Positions 1 through 8,400 of a stretch of 18,017 nt of DNA are shown in pieces. The notes under the pieces were generated by a model. It made no database searches and was not told the origin of the DNA. It saw nothing but the letters and a program-made list of their open reading frames with translations. Every line of letters begins with the position of its first letter. The stretch's first letter is position 1. Made by a program: the position numbers and the translations under genes. The DNA is from an uncultured Verrucomicrobiota bacterium (GTDB taxonomy: Bacteria; Verrucomicrobiota; Kiritimatiellia; RFP12; UBA1067): positions 1-18,017 of the forward strand of contig CAMOHV010000004.1 of assembly GCA_946615275.1 (NCBI GenBank). Reading direction: 5' to 3'.

Positions 1-1208
1 TCGACGGGGTTCTTCGACGCGGCGAGGAACGCCGGGAGGAACGACGCGAGAAGCCCGAACACGTACACGATCACGACGACCCACACGACGTCCGCCGCCA
101 CAAGGCGGTAGGGGATCGAGTCGAGGCCGTAGACGCTCTTCGGGAACACCTCCACCCCGAACCGCGCAAGCATCTCCACGAGGTTCTGGAGATTCTTGAG
201 AACGGCGAACGCAAGCGCAAGGCCCAGGCACACGCCAGTCGTGACCTGCACGAGCCCATGCACCATGAACGCGCCCATGATCTTCGCCTTGCCGAAGCCA
301 AGCGCCTTCAAGAGCCCTATCTCGGAGGTCTTCTGAACGGTGAGGACGAGGAGCGTGTTCATCACGCAGAAGAGCGCGACTATCGTGACGAGCATCAGAA
401 GGAGCGCCGTCATGTTCTTCTCCACCGCGAGCGCGTTGAAGAGCTCCCTGTCCGCCTCGCGCCATGTTATCTGGCGGCACTTGGGCGCGACGGCCATGAT
501 GCGCGCGCAGAGCGCGTCGAAGACCGGCTTGTTCGCAGGCTCGGACGTCTTCACGTGGATCGCGAAGACGCCCTTCTCCATGCCCATCAGGTCGCGGACG
601 TTCGGGAGCGACGCGGCGGCGAAGCCGGAGTCGTAGTCGCGCTGGCCGGACGAGAAGATGCCCACCACCTTCCAGCGCACGGGAAGGTATATCTCGTCGC
701 GCTGCGTGAGGGTCTTGGGCGAATAGACGGTGACGTTGTCGCCCACCCACACGCCCAGGCGGCGGGCGAGGTCGATGCCGAGGACGATCGAGTCGCCTTC
801 GAGGTCGAACACGCCGGCGCGCGGCGCGCCCACGTTGTAGGCGGCCTTGAACCGGTCGGGGTCGACGCCAAGGATCATGGGCGCGGCCACGCGGCCGCGG
901 AACTCGAGAAGGCAGCGGGTGTCGATCTCGGGGGTGGCGGAGAGGACGCCGTCAAGCCGGGATATCTCGTCGGAAAGCTCGTCCTCCCCCTCGATGACGT
1001 GCCCTGACCATGGGACCAGCGAGACGTGCGGCTTGAAGTCGAGTATCTTCTCCTGCCAGAGATCCCCGAATCCGGTCATCACGGCGCGCACGATGATCAC
1101 CACGGCGACGCCGAGGAGGACGCCAAGAACCGAAACGCAGGTGATCACGGAGGTCACGCTGCGTTTCGGCTTCAGGTACTTGATCGCTAGGAAGAGGCTG
1201 AATGGCAT
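1..1208 (-). CDS. lolC: LolC/LolE-family lipoprotein-releasing ABC transporter permease (3' end outside window)
   Basis: Translating the minus strand from the ATG at 1208 gives an open frame of 402 codons that runs off the window edge. The family is about 400-410 residues, so only a few C-terminal residues should be missing. It starts MPFSLFLAIKYLKPKR, the typical LolC/E amphipathic start, followed by TM1 (about 18-41), a periplasmic MacB-like domain (about 45-260) and three more TM segments (about 267-290, 313-337, 369-396) with the FtsX-type cytoplasmic loop VQKTSEIGLLKALGFGKAKI (291-310). In known systems LolC/E with the ATPase LolD extracts lipoproteins from the inner membrane for delivery by LolA. 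The start lies 9 bp after the stop of the toroid gene and has no clear Shine-Dalgarno sequence, so coupling to the upstream gene is likely. lolD would be expected just beyond the left edge. The family is clear; whether it is LolC, LolE or a fused LolCE-type protein cannot be decided. Confidence 0.88.
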   Translation of the reverse strand, partial: MPFSLFLAIKYLKPKRSVTSVITCVSVLGVLLGVAVVIIVRAVMTGFGDLWQEKILDFKPHVSLVPWSGHVIEGEDELSDEISRLDGVLSATPEIDTRCLLEFRGRVAAPMILGVDPDRFKAAYNVGAPRAGVFDLEGDSIVLGIDLARRLGVWVGDNVTVYSPKTLTQRDEIYLPVRWKVVGIFSSGQRDYDSGFAAASLPNVRDLMGMEKGVFAIHVKTSEPANKPVFDALCARIMAVAPKCRQITWREADRELFNALAVEKNMTALLLMLVTIVALFCVMNTLLVLTVQKTSEIGLLKALGFGKAKIMGAFMVHGLVQVTTGVCLGLALAFAVLKNLQNLVEMLARFGVEVFPKSVYGLDSIPYRLVAADVVWVVVIVYVFGLLASFLPAFLAASKNPV

Positions 1209-1217
1209 CGTGTCACA

Positions 1218-2879
1218 TCAGATGTCGATGGTGACGCCCACTTCGCCGCCCTTGTCCTTGGAGAGCTCCTCCACGTCCGCCTCCACCTCGGTCGCCTTGA
1301 GCGACGTGGTGGGGAGGTAGCGGTAGTACACCATCAGCTGGAGCGCGCAGAGGCAGGTGGCCATCACGGGATAGTTGTAGTTGTCGTTGCTCTTCCAGTA
1401 GCCGCACTGACGCTCCTTGCCGCCCGGGTCGAGAACCGTCATGGGGGAACCGTCCTTGTTCTTGGCGTCCACGATAGACTTCGGGTAGAGGCCCTTCATC
1501 GAGACGTTCCAGTCCTTCCAGAGGTTCTGGTTGGCGGGGGTGGCGCCCTTGCACATGCCGGCCTGGTACTTGCACTGCGAGGCGTAGTACGAGTAGTACT
1601 GGGAGTTTGCGCCGCCGGACATGTGCTTCTTGTCGAACGTCGGCTTCCACTTCTCCATGTACTCGAGCGACGCCTTGACCTCGGGCTCCTTGGCGAAGCC
1701 GAGAAGCTGCATGGCTAGGCAACCCGTGGCGGTGAGGCCGCCCGGGGCGTTGCCGGCGCAGTAACCGAAGCCGCCCTTCTTGAAGTTGCGCGTCTTGAGG
1801 CAGCGGATGGCCTTCTTGATCGCCTCGTCCATGCCGGAGAGGTGTATGCCGGCCATCTTGCCCGCCTTGAGGGCCTGGATGGCCCAGCCGGCGAAGGATA
1901 GGTCGTCGCGGGAGGAGGCCTTGTTCATCTTGTAGTCCCAGCCGCCCGTGGGGGACTGGCCCTGGATGATGCGCGTGAGGGCCCTCTCCGCAGTCTCGCG
2001 GGCGTTGGGGTTCTTCGTCATGCCGTACGCCTCGCAGAGGGCGTAGGTGGCGATCAGGTGGGCGTATTCGTTGCCGTCGGCGCCCTTGAAGCGCGTGACG
2101 CCGTTCTTGTCCTCGTAGCATGCGCCGATCAGGAAGTCGAGGGCGTTGCGGACCGTCTCGCCGAACTCCTTGGAGCTTGGAGTCTCGCCGTGGGCGAGGT
2201 AGGTGAGGATGGCGAATCCGGTCATGGCCGGGGCGGAGCTGCCGCCCCAGGAGCCGTTGGCGTTCTGCGTCTTCTTGAGCCAGCGCAGGGCCTTGAGGAC
2301 GGCGCCCTCGGTCTGCGCGTCGCCGTATGCGGCGCCGCCGCGCGTGTAGGATCCGCGCACGCCGGTGGAACGCGACGAGCCCATGACGGACTTCATCATC
2401 ACAGGCGACTGGATGGCCTGCATGGCGTCTACGTTGTTGACCTTGGGCGACTGCGGCTCGTTCGTCTGCTGCGGAGTGGCCTCGGCGACCTCGGTGGGGG
2501 TGGCCACGTTCGGCGTGTCCATCTGCACGTCCACGTCGGTGTCCGGCGGCGGCTCGGTCTCGGGCGGCTCCTCGAACTCCTCGAGCTTCTCCTCCTGCTC
2601 GGCCTGGGCGATCTCCACCTTGATCTCCTCCTTGTTCTTCGCCTGTATGGCCGTCACCACGAAGAGGACGCCCACGAAGAGGACGGGGATTAGGATGGCG
2701 AGGATCGGGGCGGAGAGGCGCTGCAGTTCGATGAGCGCCTCCTTGTACTCGCGGGACGAACGGGGCTGCCCGAAGCCCTTGAACATGTTGAGAAGGCGGC
2801 GGAAGAAGCCGACCTCGTCGTACTTCGCCATCTCCTCGCGCAGTCTCTCTTCGAAAAGTTCTTCGTCTTGCATGGACAT
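1218..2879 (-). CDS. Membrane-anchored TonB-like stalk with squalene-cyclase/prenyltransferase-repeat (alpha/alpha-toroid) domain
   Basis: 553 residues. A charged cytoplasmic N-terminus (1-55) is followed by one TM helix (about 57-78), a coiled, acidic and proline-rich stalk (81-150, including EEFEEPPETEPPPDTD) and a toroid domain (about 185-525). The toroid has glycine/tryptophan repeat motifs: QNANGSWGG (205-213), QSPTGGWDY (308-316), DDLSFAGWAIQAL (325-337) and FKKGGFGYC (366-374). I see no DXDD cyclase motif and no prenyltransferase zinc-site pattern, so a structural or binding role is likelier than terpene chemistry. Ten cysteines lie in the predicted periplasmic part (254, 282, 360, 374, 387, 436, 443, 492, 509, 511). 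The start at 2879 is chosen because AAGGAG lies 8 nt upstream. It follows exbB-exbD-exbD by 12 bp, where a tonB gene would be expected, and the TM plus stalk resembles TonB. The TonB-partner role is inference; the toroid family assignment is fairly secure. Confidence 0.82.
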   Translation of the reverse strand: MSMQDEELFEERLREEMAKYDEVGFFRRLLNMFKGFGQPRSSREYKEALIELQRLSAPILAILIPVLFVGVLFVVTAIQAKNKEEIKVEIAQAEQEEKLEEFEEPPETEPPPDTDVDVQMDTPNVATPTEVAEATPQQTNEPQSPKVNNVDAMQAIQSPVMMKSVMGSSRSTGVRGSYTRGGAAYGDAQTEGAVLKALRWLKKTQNANGSWGGSSAPAMTGFAILTYLAHGETPSSKEFGETVRNALDFLIGACYEDKNGVTRFKGADGNEYAHLIATYALCEAYGMTKNPNARETAERALTRIIQGQSPTGGWDYKMNKASSRDDLSFAGWAIQALKAGKMAGIHLSGMDEAIKKAIRCLKTRNFKKGGFGYCAGNAPGGLTATGCLAMQLLGFAKEPEVKASLEYMEKWKPTFDKKHMSGGANSQYYSYYASQCKYQAGMCKGATPANQNLWKDWNVSMKGLYPKSIVDAKNKDGSPMTVLDPGGKERQCGYWKSNDNYNYPVMATCLCALQLMVYYRYLPTTSLKATEVEADVEELSKDKGGEVGVTIDI

Positions 2880-2891
2880 TTCGAATGCTCC

Positions 2892-3287
2892 TTACATGCT
2901 GAAGATCGACAGATTGTGCATCCCGTACTTGCTGCAGGTGTCCAGCGCGTCCACCAGGAACTTGTGCGGGGAATCCATCGTGCAGCGGATGAGAACGGTC
3001 GCGTTCTTGGACGTGGCCGAGAGCTGCTTCAAGTTGCGGTCGAGGTCGGCCTGGCGGCATCCTCGTCCGTTGAAGATGAAGCCGCCGGGGCCGATGTCTA
3101 TCTTGATCTGCGTGTCGTTCACCTCCTGCTGCTGCTGGTTTGTGTTCGGAGCGGGGCGGTTGGCGTTCAGCTTGGAGAAGATGTCCTCCTGCTTGATCGT
3201 CACGACGAAGAAGATGATGAGCTCGAACACGACGTCGATCATCGGCGTCATGTCGAGCTGCGGGTTGTCCTGTGCTTTGCGTGCCAT
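2892..3287 (-). CDS. exbD: ExbD/TolR-family proton-channel subunit, second paralogue
   Basis: 131 residues from the ATG at 3287. A short cytoplasmic start MARKAQDNPQLDMTPMIDVV leads into a single TM helix that carries the conserved proton-relay aspartate (Asp18, equivalent by family to ExbD Asp25 of E. coli). A periplasmic domain with a glutamine-rich linker (NQQQQE) follows. An upstream ATG at 3302 overlaps the previous stop as ATGA and would add five residues. The 3287 start is preferred because GAGGTGG lies about 6 nt upstream and the protein then aligns residue for residue with its paralogue. ExbD works with ExbB to turn proton-motive force into motion of a TonB-like partner. It differs strongly from the neighbouring ExbD after residue 31, so the two are probably not interchangeable. 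Confidence 0.9.
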   Translation of the reverse strand: MARKAQDNPQLDMTPMIDVVFELIIFFVVTIKQEDIFSKLNANRPAPNTNQQQQEVNDTQIKIDIGPGGFIFNGRGCRQADLDRNLKQLSATSKNATVLIRCTMDSPHKFLVDALDTCSKYGMHNLSIFSM

Positions 3288-3298
3288 TGGATTCCACC

Positions 3299-3727
3299 TC
3301 ATTTCGGCCGGCCGGACTTGCGGTCCTGGACGGCGACGAAAGCGATTTTCCAGATGCCGTTCGCGGTGCAGGCGTTCATGACGCGCGCCACATGCTCGTG
3401 CTTGACGCGGTAGTCGGCGCGGATGAGGACCGGGAACTCGCCGTAGCGGCGGTACCGGTCCTTGACGCGCTGGCCCACCTGCTCCGGGGTCATCGTGCCG
3501 TTGTTCATTGAGATGCGCCCGTTCTTGGCGATGTCGACGATCATGTGGCCGGGAGGGAGCTCCTCCGGGGTCAGAACGATGCCGTGCTTGCCGTCCTCCA
3601 GGCGTATCGTCTCATCCTTCTCCTGGGCCATCTTGAGGGTCACCACGAAGAAGATGATCAGTTCGAACACGACGTCGATCATCGGCGTCATGTCGAGCTG
3701 CGGGTTCTCTGTGAGTTTTCTAGCCAT
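3299..3727 (-). CDS. exbD: ExbD/TolR-family proton-channel subunit, first paralogue
   Basis: 142 residues. MARKLTENPQLDMTPMIDVV, with Asp18 at the start of the single TM helix (about 17-32), is the ExbD/TolR signature. The periplasmic domain includes FPVLIRADYRVKHEHVARVM (98-117), which matches the usual ExbD segment reading 'v.i.aD....y..vv.vm'. The C-terminus is basic (QDRKSGRPK). The start has GGGGAGGG about 10 nt upstream. It sits 36 bp after exbB and 11 bp before the second exbD, so the channel genes are ordered B-D-D. One ExbB with two different ExbD/TolR-type subunits is also the composition of the Myxococcus AglRQS motor. Family assignment is secure; the substrate or machine driven is unknown. 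Confidence 0.92.
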   Translation of the reverse strand: MARKLTENPQLDMTPMIDVVFELIIFFVVTLKMAQEKDETIRLEDGKHGIVLTPEELPPGHMIVDIAKNGRISMNNGTMTPEQVGQRVKDRYRRYGEFPVLIRADYRVKHEHVARVMNACTANGIWKIAFVAVQDRKSGRPK

Positions 3728-3763
3728 GGTCTGTCACCCTCCCCTTCAAGGGATGGACGGCGC

Positions 3764-4579
3764 TCAGGCCTGGGCTTCGTCGCCGACGACTTCCACGTTG
3801 CGGAGGCCGTTCAGGAGCTCCATCGTCACGGCCGTCATGCGGAGGATGAGGCGGTTGGCGTTGTTGCGCAGCGAGTAGAAGATGGTGATGGAGGGGATTG
3901 ACACGATCAGGCCGCCCGCGGTCGTCCACAGGGCCTGGCCGATGGAGTTGGCGAGCGCGGACGCGTCGCCGGCGCCGCCGGCGGCGAGGGCCTGGAAGGT
4001 CAAGATCATTCCTTGCACCGTGCCGAGCAGGCCGAGCGACGGGCCGAGGTTGGAGCACACGGAGATCCACGTTAGGCGCTGCATCAGGCGCTCGGTCTCG
4101 AGGTCGGCGGCGGCGTTCACGGCCTCCTGGATCACCTCGAAGCCCTCCTCGACGTGCTGGAAGGCGGCGGCGAGGATGTTGGCCATCGGGCTGGGGGACT
4201 GCTCGCAGACCTTCATGGCCTTCACGACGTCGCCCTCCTGCATGGCGTTCTGGACGTTGGAGATGAGCGTCTGCGGCATGAGCTTCTGGGGCTTGATGAG
4301 CACCCAGCAGTCGACCGCGAAGTAGATGGCGGCGGCGGCGTCGCCGAAGAGGCCGAACCAGAGGATGGTGCCGACCGCGCCGGAGCCGAAGACGATGTCG
4401 AAGAACCCGCCGCCCTTCTTCGCCGGGGCGTTGGAGTCGACCGGCTTGCCGCTCGCGTCAACAAGGTCCGCGGGCTTGGCGTCCTGGCCCATTGCCACCG
4501 TTGCGGTGATCGGCGCCACGACGAGTCCGAAGAAGAACATCGCAGCGGTAACATTCTTGCGCATCTGTTTCATGTTCAT
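3764..4579 (-). CDS. exbB: MotA/TolQ/ExbB-family proton channel with N-terminal signal sequence
   Basis: 271 residues from the ATG at 4579. It begins with a signal-like segment (residues 1-30: basic start, hydrophobic 10-28, then AMGQDA), then about 30 probably periplasmic residues, then TM helices at about 66-95, 175-198 and 215-236. The MotA_ExbB core is present: LGPSLGLLGTVQGMILTF (178-195, Thr187) and ALWTTAGGLIVSIPSITIFY (216-235, Thr219/220), matching the conserved channel threonines of ExbB/TolQ. The start at 4579 is preferred over a GTG at 4630 because AAGGA lies 8 nt upstream and the signal-like segment then begins the protein. The cytoplasmic loop (about 97-172) is a normal length. 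It probably forms a pentameric channel around an ExbD pair and powers the toroid protein encoded downstream. The family is certain; the role in TonB-like transport or motility is open. Confidence 0.93.
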   Translation of the reverse strand: MNMKQMRKNVTAAMFFFGLVVAPITATVAMGQDAKPADLVDASGKPVDSNAPAKKGGGFFDIVFGSGAVGTILWFGLFGDAAAAIYFAVDCWVLIKPQKLMPQTLISNVQNAMQEGDVVKAMKVCEQSPSPMANILAAAFQHVEEGFEVIQEAVNAAADLETERLMQRLTWISVCSNLGPSLGLLGTVQGMILTFQALAAGGAGDASALANSIGQALWTTAGGLIVSIPSITIFYSLRNNANRLILRMTAVTMELLNGLRNVEVVGDEAQA

Positions 4580-4651
4580 TTTGTTTTTCCTTTTTGTTTG
4601 GAAGTTTTCTTTTGAAATCCACCTATTCACTATAACCTATGGCCTATTCCC
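4580..4651 (-). promoter_or_regulatory. exbB: A-rich leader with strong ribosome-binding site ahead of exbB
   Basis: This 72-bp gap is strikingly AT-rich against its neighbours. The mRNA-sense strand reads as runs of A with AAGGA at 4588-4592, 8 nt before the exbB ATG. It is the longest gap in the TPR-to-LolC block. An A-rich leader favours ribosome access, so it may raise ExbB output above the flanking genes. A TATAGT near the left part of the mRNA-sense gap could be a -10 element, but I found no matching -35, so I do not call a promoter. Confidence 0.45.
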
Positions 4652-5455
4652 TCACTTCGCCGCCCAGGGGCTGGCGGCGTAGAGCTTCTTGAGCTCCGTG
4701 CGGAAGGAGTCGGCGCGGCCGCTCTGGCCGAGCTTCTCGAAGCACTTGGCGGCCTTGTAGAGGGCCTCGGGGCGCACCTTGGAGGCCACGGCGGCGTCGG
4801 TGTAGAGGAGGGCCGCGCGGAGATAGCCGTCGGTGAGCGCCTTCTTCGCGGCGTCGGAGGACTCGCCGCCGGCCTTGAAGATGAGGTCGCCGCGCTTCAC
4901 GAGCGCCATGCCGCTGGAGTAGCGGTCGCCGCTGGAGGCGGCCTTGGCGAGGACGTCCTCGAGCGTGGACGTGCGGTTGAGCGCGAGGAGGGCGTCCCAG
5001 TACGCCGGCGCGAGCTCGCCCTTGTAGGCGGCGGACTTCTCGCCGTCGATGACCTCCTTCGCCGCGGCGAGCGCCTTCTCCGGGTTGCCTGCGGCGAGAT
5101 GCGCCTCTGTGAGGTAGCGCGCGGCGGCGCGGTCCCATTCGAGGTGCGCGTACTCCTTGACGATCTTGGAGAGCGGGGCGACGGCCGCGGCGCCCTGGCC
5201 CTTCTCGACCTGCGCCACGATCTGGTCCCACCCGGCCGGCTTCGCGATGTCGATCTCCGCCACGTCCGTGGCCTTCACCTGAAGCTCCACGCCGCCCTTG
5301 GTGATCACATACGCCTTGTCGCGGGCGCTCCAGTGGATCAGGCCTTTGTTCGTGTCGCCCGCCTCCGTTGTTATCGTGCCGGTGATCCCGGCGGGCGCCG
5401 CCACGGCGGCAATCGCGGACGCTGCCGCGAACATCATGATGAGACTTCTACGCAT
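4652..5455 (-). CDS. Secreted TPR-type protein with N-terminal beta-rich domain
   Basis: 267 residues. A signal peptide (1-about 20, MRRSLIMMFAAASAIAAVAA) precedes a short beta-rich region (about 22-75) that reads like the small SH3-like/Lsm-like modules seen before TPRs in PVC secreted proteins. From about 80 on there are TPR-like helical repeats rich in alanine, for example APLSKIVKEYAHLEWDRAAA and ALYKAAKCFEKLGQSGRADS. The start is supported by AGGAG 8 nt upstream. It lies 39 bp after the large TPR gene and 72 bp before exbB. A periplasmic scaffold or adaptor in the same machine is the simplest reading, inferred from order and predicted location. I do not recognise a named family. Confidence 0.8.
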   Translation of the reverse strand: MRRSLIMMFAAASAIAAVAAPAGITGTITTEAGDTNKGLIHWSARDKAYVITKGGVELQVKATDVAEIDIAKPAGWDQIVAQVEKGQGAAAVAPLSKIVKEYAHLEWDRAAARYLTEAHLAAGNPEKALAAAKEVIDGEKSAAYKGELAPAYWDALLALNRTSTLEDVLAKAASSGDRYSSGMALVKRGDLIFKAGGESSDAAKKALTDGYLRAALLYTDAAVASKVRPEALYKAAKCFEKLGQSGRADSFRTELKKLYAASPWAAK

Positions 5456-5494
5456 TTGATTTTCTCCTGTTGAAATTTGGCTTTAGATTGTTCT

Positions 5495-8400
5495 TCACTC
5501 GGCCTTCGCCTGGTTCATCGCGTTGACGACCGCCGTCTTGCCCTTGCCCTCCGGGAAGAGCTCGAGGTAGGCGTTGCCGTATTCGAGGACAAGCTCGCTC
5601 TGGCTCTTGCCCTGCTTGGCCATGAGCGGCAGAAGCGTGGAGTAGCAGCGCTCGAGGTTCGCCAGCTGCGCGGGCGTCATCTTGCTCGCGGGGTACTCCG
5701 GCGTGGGCACGCGGGCCATCAGGAAGGACTGGAACTGCGCGGCTGCGCGGCCGCAGGTGTCCATGGCCTTCTCCTTGAGGCCAAGGGCCTCCTCGGCCTC
5801 CATCTTGCGCACCATCACGTCGCCGGAGCGGAGGTCGATCTCGTCCTGGCTCGCCTGGTCCTTGCGGTAGTTGCGCAGCTTCTTCACGGCCTCCACGGCC
5901 TGGTTGAAGAAGGCCATGCGGAGGTTGTCGTCCTTCTGGAGGCGGCCCTCCTCGGAGGCTACCTCCACAAGCATCTCGTAGGCGTCGATCACGATCGAGG
6001 ACTTGGAGAAGTCCTTGTGCGCCACGAACTTGTCCAGGATGTCGTGCGCCTCGCCCCACTGCTTGGCGCCGTAGTGCGCCTTCGCGCGGCCGATCATCGC
6101 GCGCGCCATGATGGGCACGCCGTTCGAGAGGCCCTTGGCGAGCTCGGACGCCTTGTCGTACGCCTGGAGGGCGGTGTCCCAGCCGCGCGCCTCCACGAGC
6201 GCGTCGCCGGCGGCGAGGAACTGCCCGGCCGTGAACTTGCCCGATGTGGAGAGCATCTGGCGGTACTGCGCCACGCCCTCGGACTTGAGGCCCATCTCGA
6301 TGAGCGTCTTCGCGAGGCGCGGCACGGAGTTCTTGGCCTCGTCGGAGTCGGGATACTCGCTCTGCAGGCGGGCGAACGCCTTCTGCGACTCCTCCATGTT
6401 CTTCTCGGCGGTCCAGATCGTGCCGATCTTGACGAGCGCCTGCGGGGCGTACTTACCCTTCGGGAACGTCTTCAGGTACTCCTCGAACTGCGCGACGGCG
6501 CGCTTTCGGAACGCGGGGATGCTCTTCTCCGGGAACTGCAGGCGCTGCCAGCTCTCGCCGGCGAGGAAGAGGGCCGCCTCGCCGTAGTTGCGGAACTTCT
6601 CCTTGTCGCCGGCTGTGATGGACTTGTTCGCGAGGGCCGCCGTGGACTCCTTCGCGACGACGTTGAAGTCCTTGATGGCCTTGATCACGTTGACCGCGCC
6701 CTGCTTCTGGAGGTCCGCCGCGGCGGCCTCGTTGGTCTCGGCGGCCTTGAAGAGCTCGAACCCGCGCTTCTGCTGCTTGAGCGCCAGGTTGAGCATGGCG
6801 GACGTGCGGTCGAGCGGCTTCTTCGCGACGTCGGCGAACTTCCTGAGCCAGGCGTCCTCCTCGGCGGTGTTGCCGAGCTTGCCGTTGCAGAGGGAGAGCA
6901 TCTTCAGCGAGTCCACGTATCCGGCGGAGTTGGTGTAGTTGTTGGCGATGATGCCGTAGAAGCGCGCGGCCTCCGCCCAGTTCTCGTTCTTCCAGGCCTG
7001 CCCGGCGAGTGCCATGGCCATCTGCGGGGCGTTGTAGTGGCGCGGGTAGTTCTTGAAGTAGAGGTCGTAGAGGTTCTTCGCGCCGAGCTTGTTGCCGAGG
7101 TCGTTCTCCTTGGCGGCGAGGCGGAGCGTCTGGTCGCCGGCGGGGCGGTAGAGGCTCTTCTTGATGCCGGAGAAGCGCTCGGCGATGTAGCCCTCCGTGG
7201 CGTCGGCGCAGAGGCGCCACTCGAGCTTCTCGGCGGGGGTCTTGCCGCGCTGCCACAGGTTGATGTAGCACTCGGCGAGGGTCGCGAGCGCGTCGATGGA
7301 CTCCTCGATCTCGGGGAACTGCGCGAGCACCTCGCGGTACGTCTTCTCGGCGGCCGCGTAGTCGCCGCCGCGGTACGTCTCGTAGGCGTGGCGGAACTGC
7401 ATCTGCCGGACCTTCTTCATCTGGTCGGCCGTGATGTTCGTCTTGATCTCCTTCTTGTAGCGCGTCTTGACGAACTTGGCGATGGTGTCGGCAAGCTCGC
7501 CCGCCGACGCGGCCCATGAGGACTCCGGGTACTTCACGAACACGTTGATCGCGTGGTTGTACGCGCCGGCGCCGTTGCGCTTGCCGTTCACGCGCGCGCC
7601 GAAGAGGGAGTCCTTGATCATGTTCTCGTCGGCCTTCGGCTTCTTCGCCTCTGCCTGCACGGCCTCCCACATCATCTTCGCGAGGAGGTAGCGGCACTCC
7701 GGCATCGGGCTCAGGCGGACGTAGCCCTTGGAGCCGTCGGGGTCCTGCTCCACGAGCGAGTCGTGGATCGTGCGCAGCTGGGGCATGTAGCTCTCGACGA
7801 GGTTCTGCGCCTTCTCGAGCTGGCCGCGCAGGAGCTCGATGTGCGCCTTCATGGAGATCGCGCGGCCGAAGACGATGATCAGCTCGTCCTTCCAGAGGAG
7901 CTTGTCGGCGTAGCCGGTGGCGGTCTTGAGGTAGGCCTCCTTCTGCTTCGCCTTCTTGGGGTCGTCGCCGCAGTCGGTGGCGAGGCGGATGAGCAGCTCG
8001 GTGCAGTCGGTCGCGATGGTGCACCACACGTTCTCGTCGAGGTCGAGCTTGAGGAGGCCGCCGTAGATCTTCACGGCCTCGTCGAACTTCTTGTCGTTCA
8101 CGAGCATCTGCGCCCACTTGTAGGCGGACTCAACGTAGAACGTCTTGAGGTCCGACTTGGGGGTGGGGACCGCCGCGAAGAACTCCTTGTATATCTTGGA
8201 GCAGTTGGCCATGTCGCCGCGCGCGTAGTACGCGTCGCCCATCGCGAGGCGGAGCGCCCAGTAGGAGCTGGAGCCCTTGGGCTTCTTGTCGACGACGGCC
8301 TGGACCTTGTCGAAGTGGCCGAGGCGCAGCTCGCCCTGGAGCTCGACCACCTCGAGGCGCGGGGCGAGGTCGGGCCACTTGGCCTTCGCCGCCTGGATGA

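Noticed and set aside
1218..2879. Functional squalene-hopene cyclase or protein prenyltransferase
   Set aside because: The fold repeats are present, but no DXDD motif or zinc-ligand pattern is visible, and the TM-stalk anchor does not fit those enzymes.
1213..3297. Minus-strand 694-codon frame spanning exbD and the toroid gene
   Set aside because: Arginine/glycine-rich frameshifted reading across two well-supported genes.
3728..3763. Small palindrome CCCTT-C-AAGGG between exbB and exbD as a terminator
   Set aside because: Five-base arms with a one-base centre and no T tract; it lies in the Shine-Dalgarno region of an operon-internal gene.
5477..7519. Plus-strand open frame of 680 codons antisense to the large TPR gene
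   Set aside because: Leucine/valine/arginine-rich low-complexity composition expected from the reverse complement of GC-rich alanine/lysine/glutamate codons; no motif or start signal.
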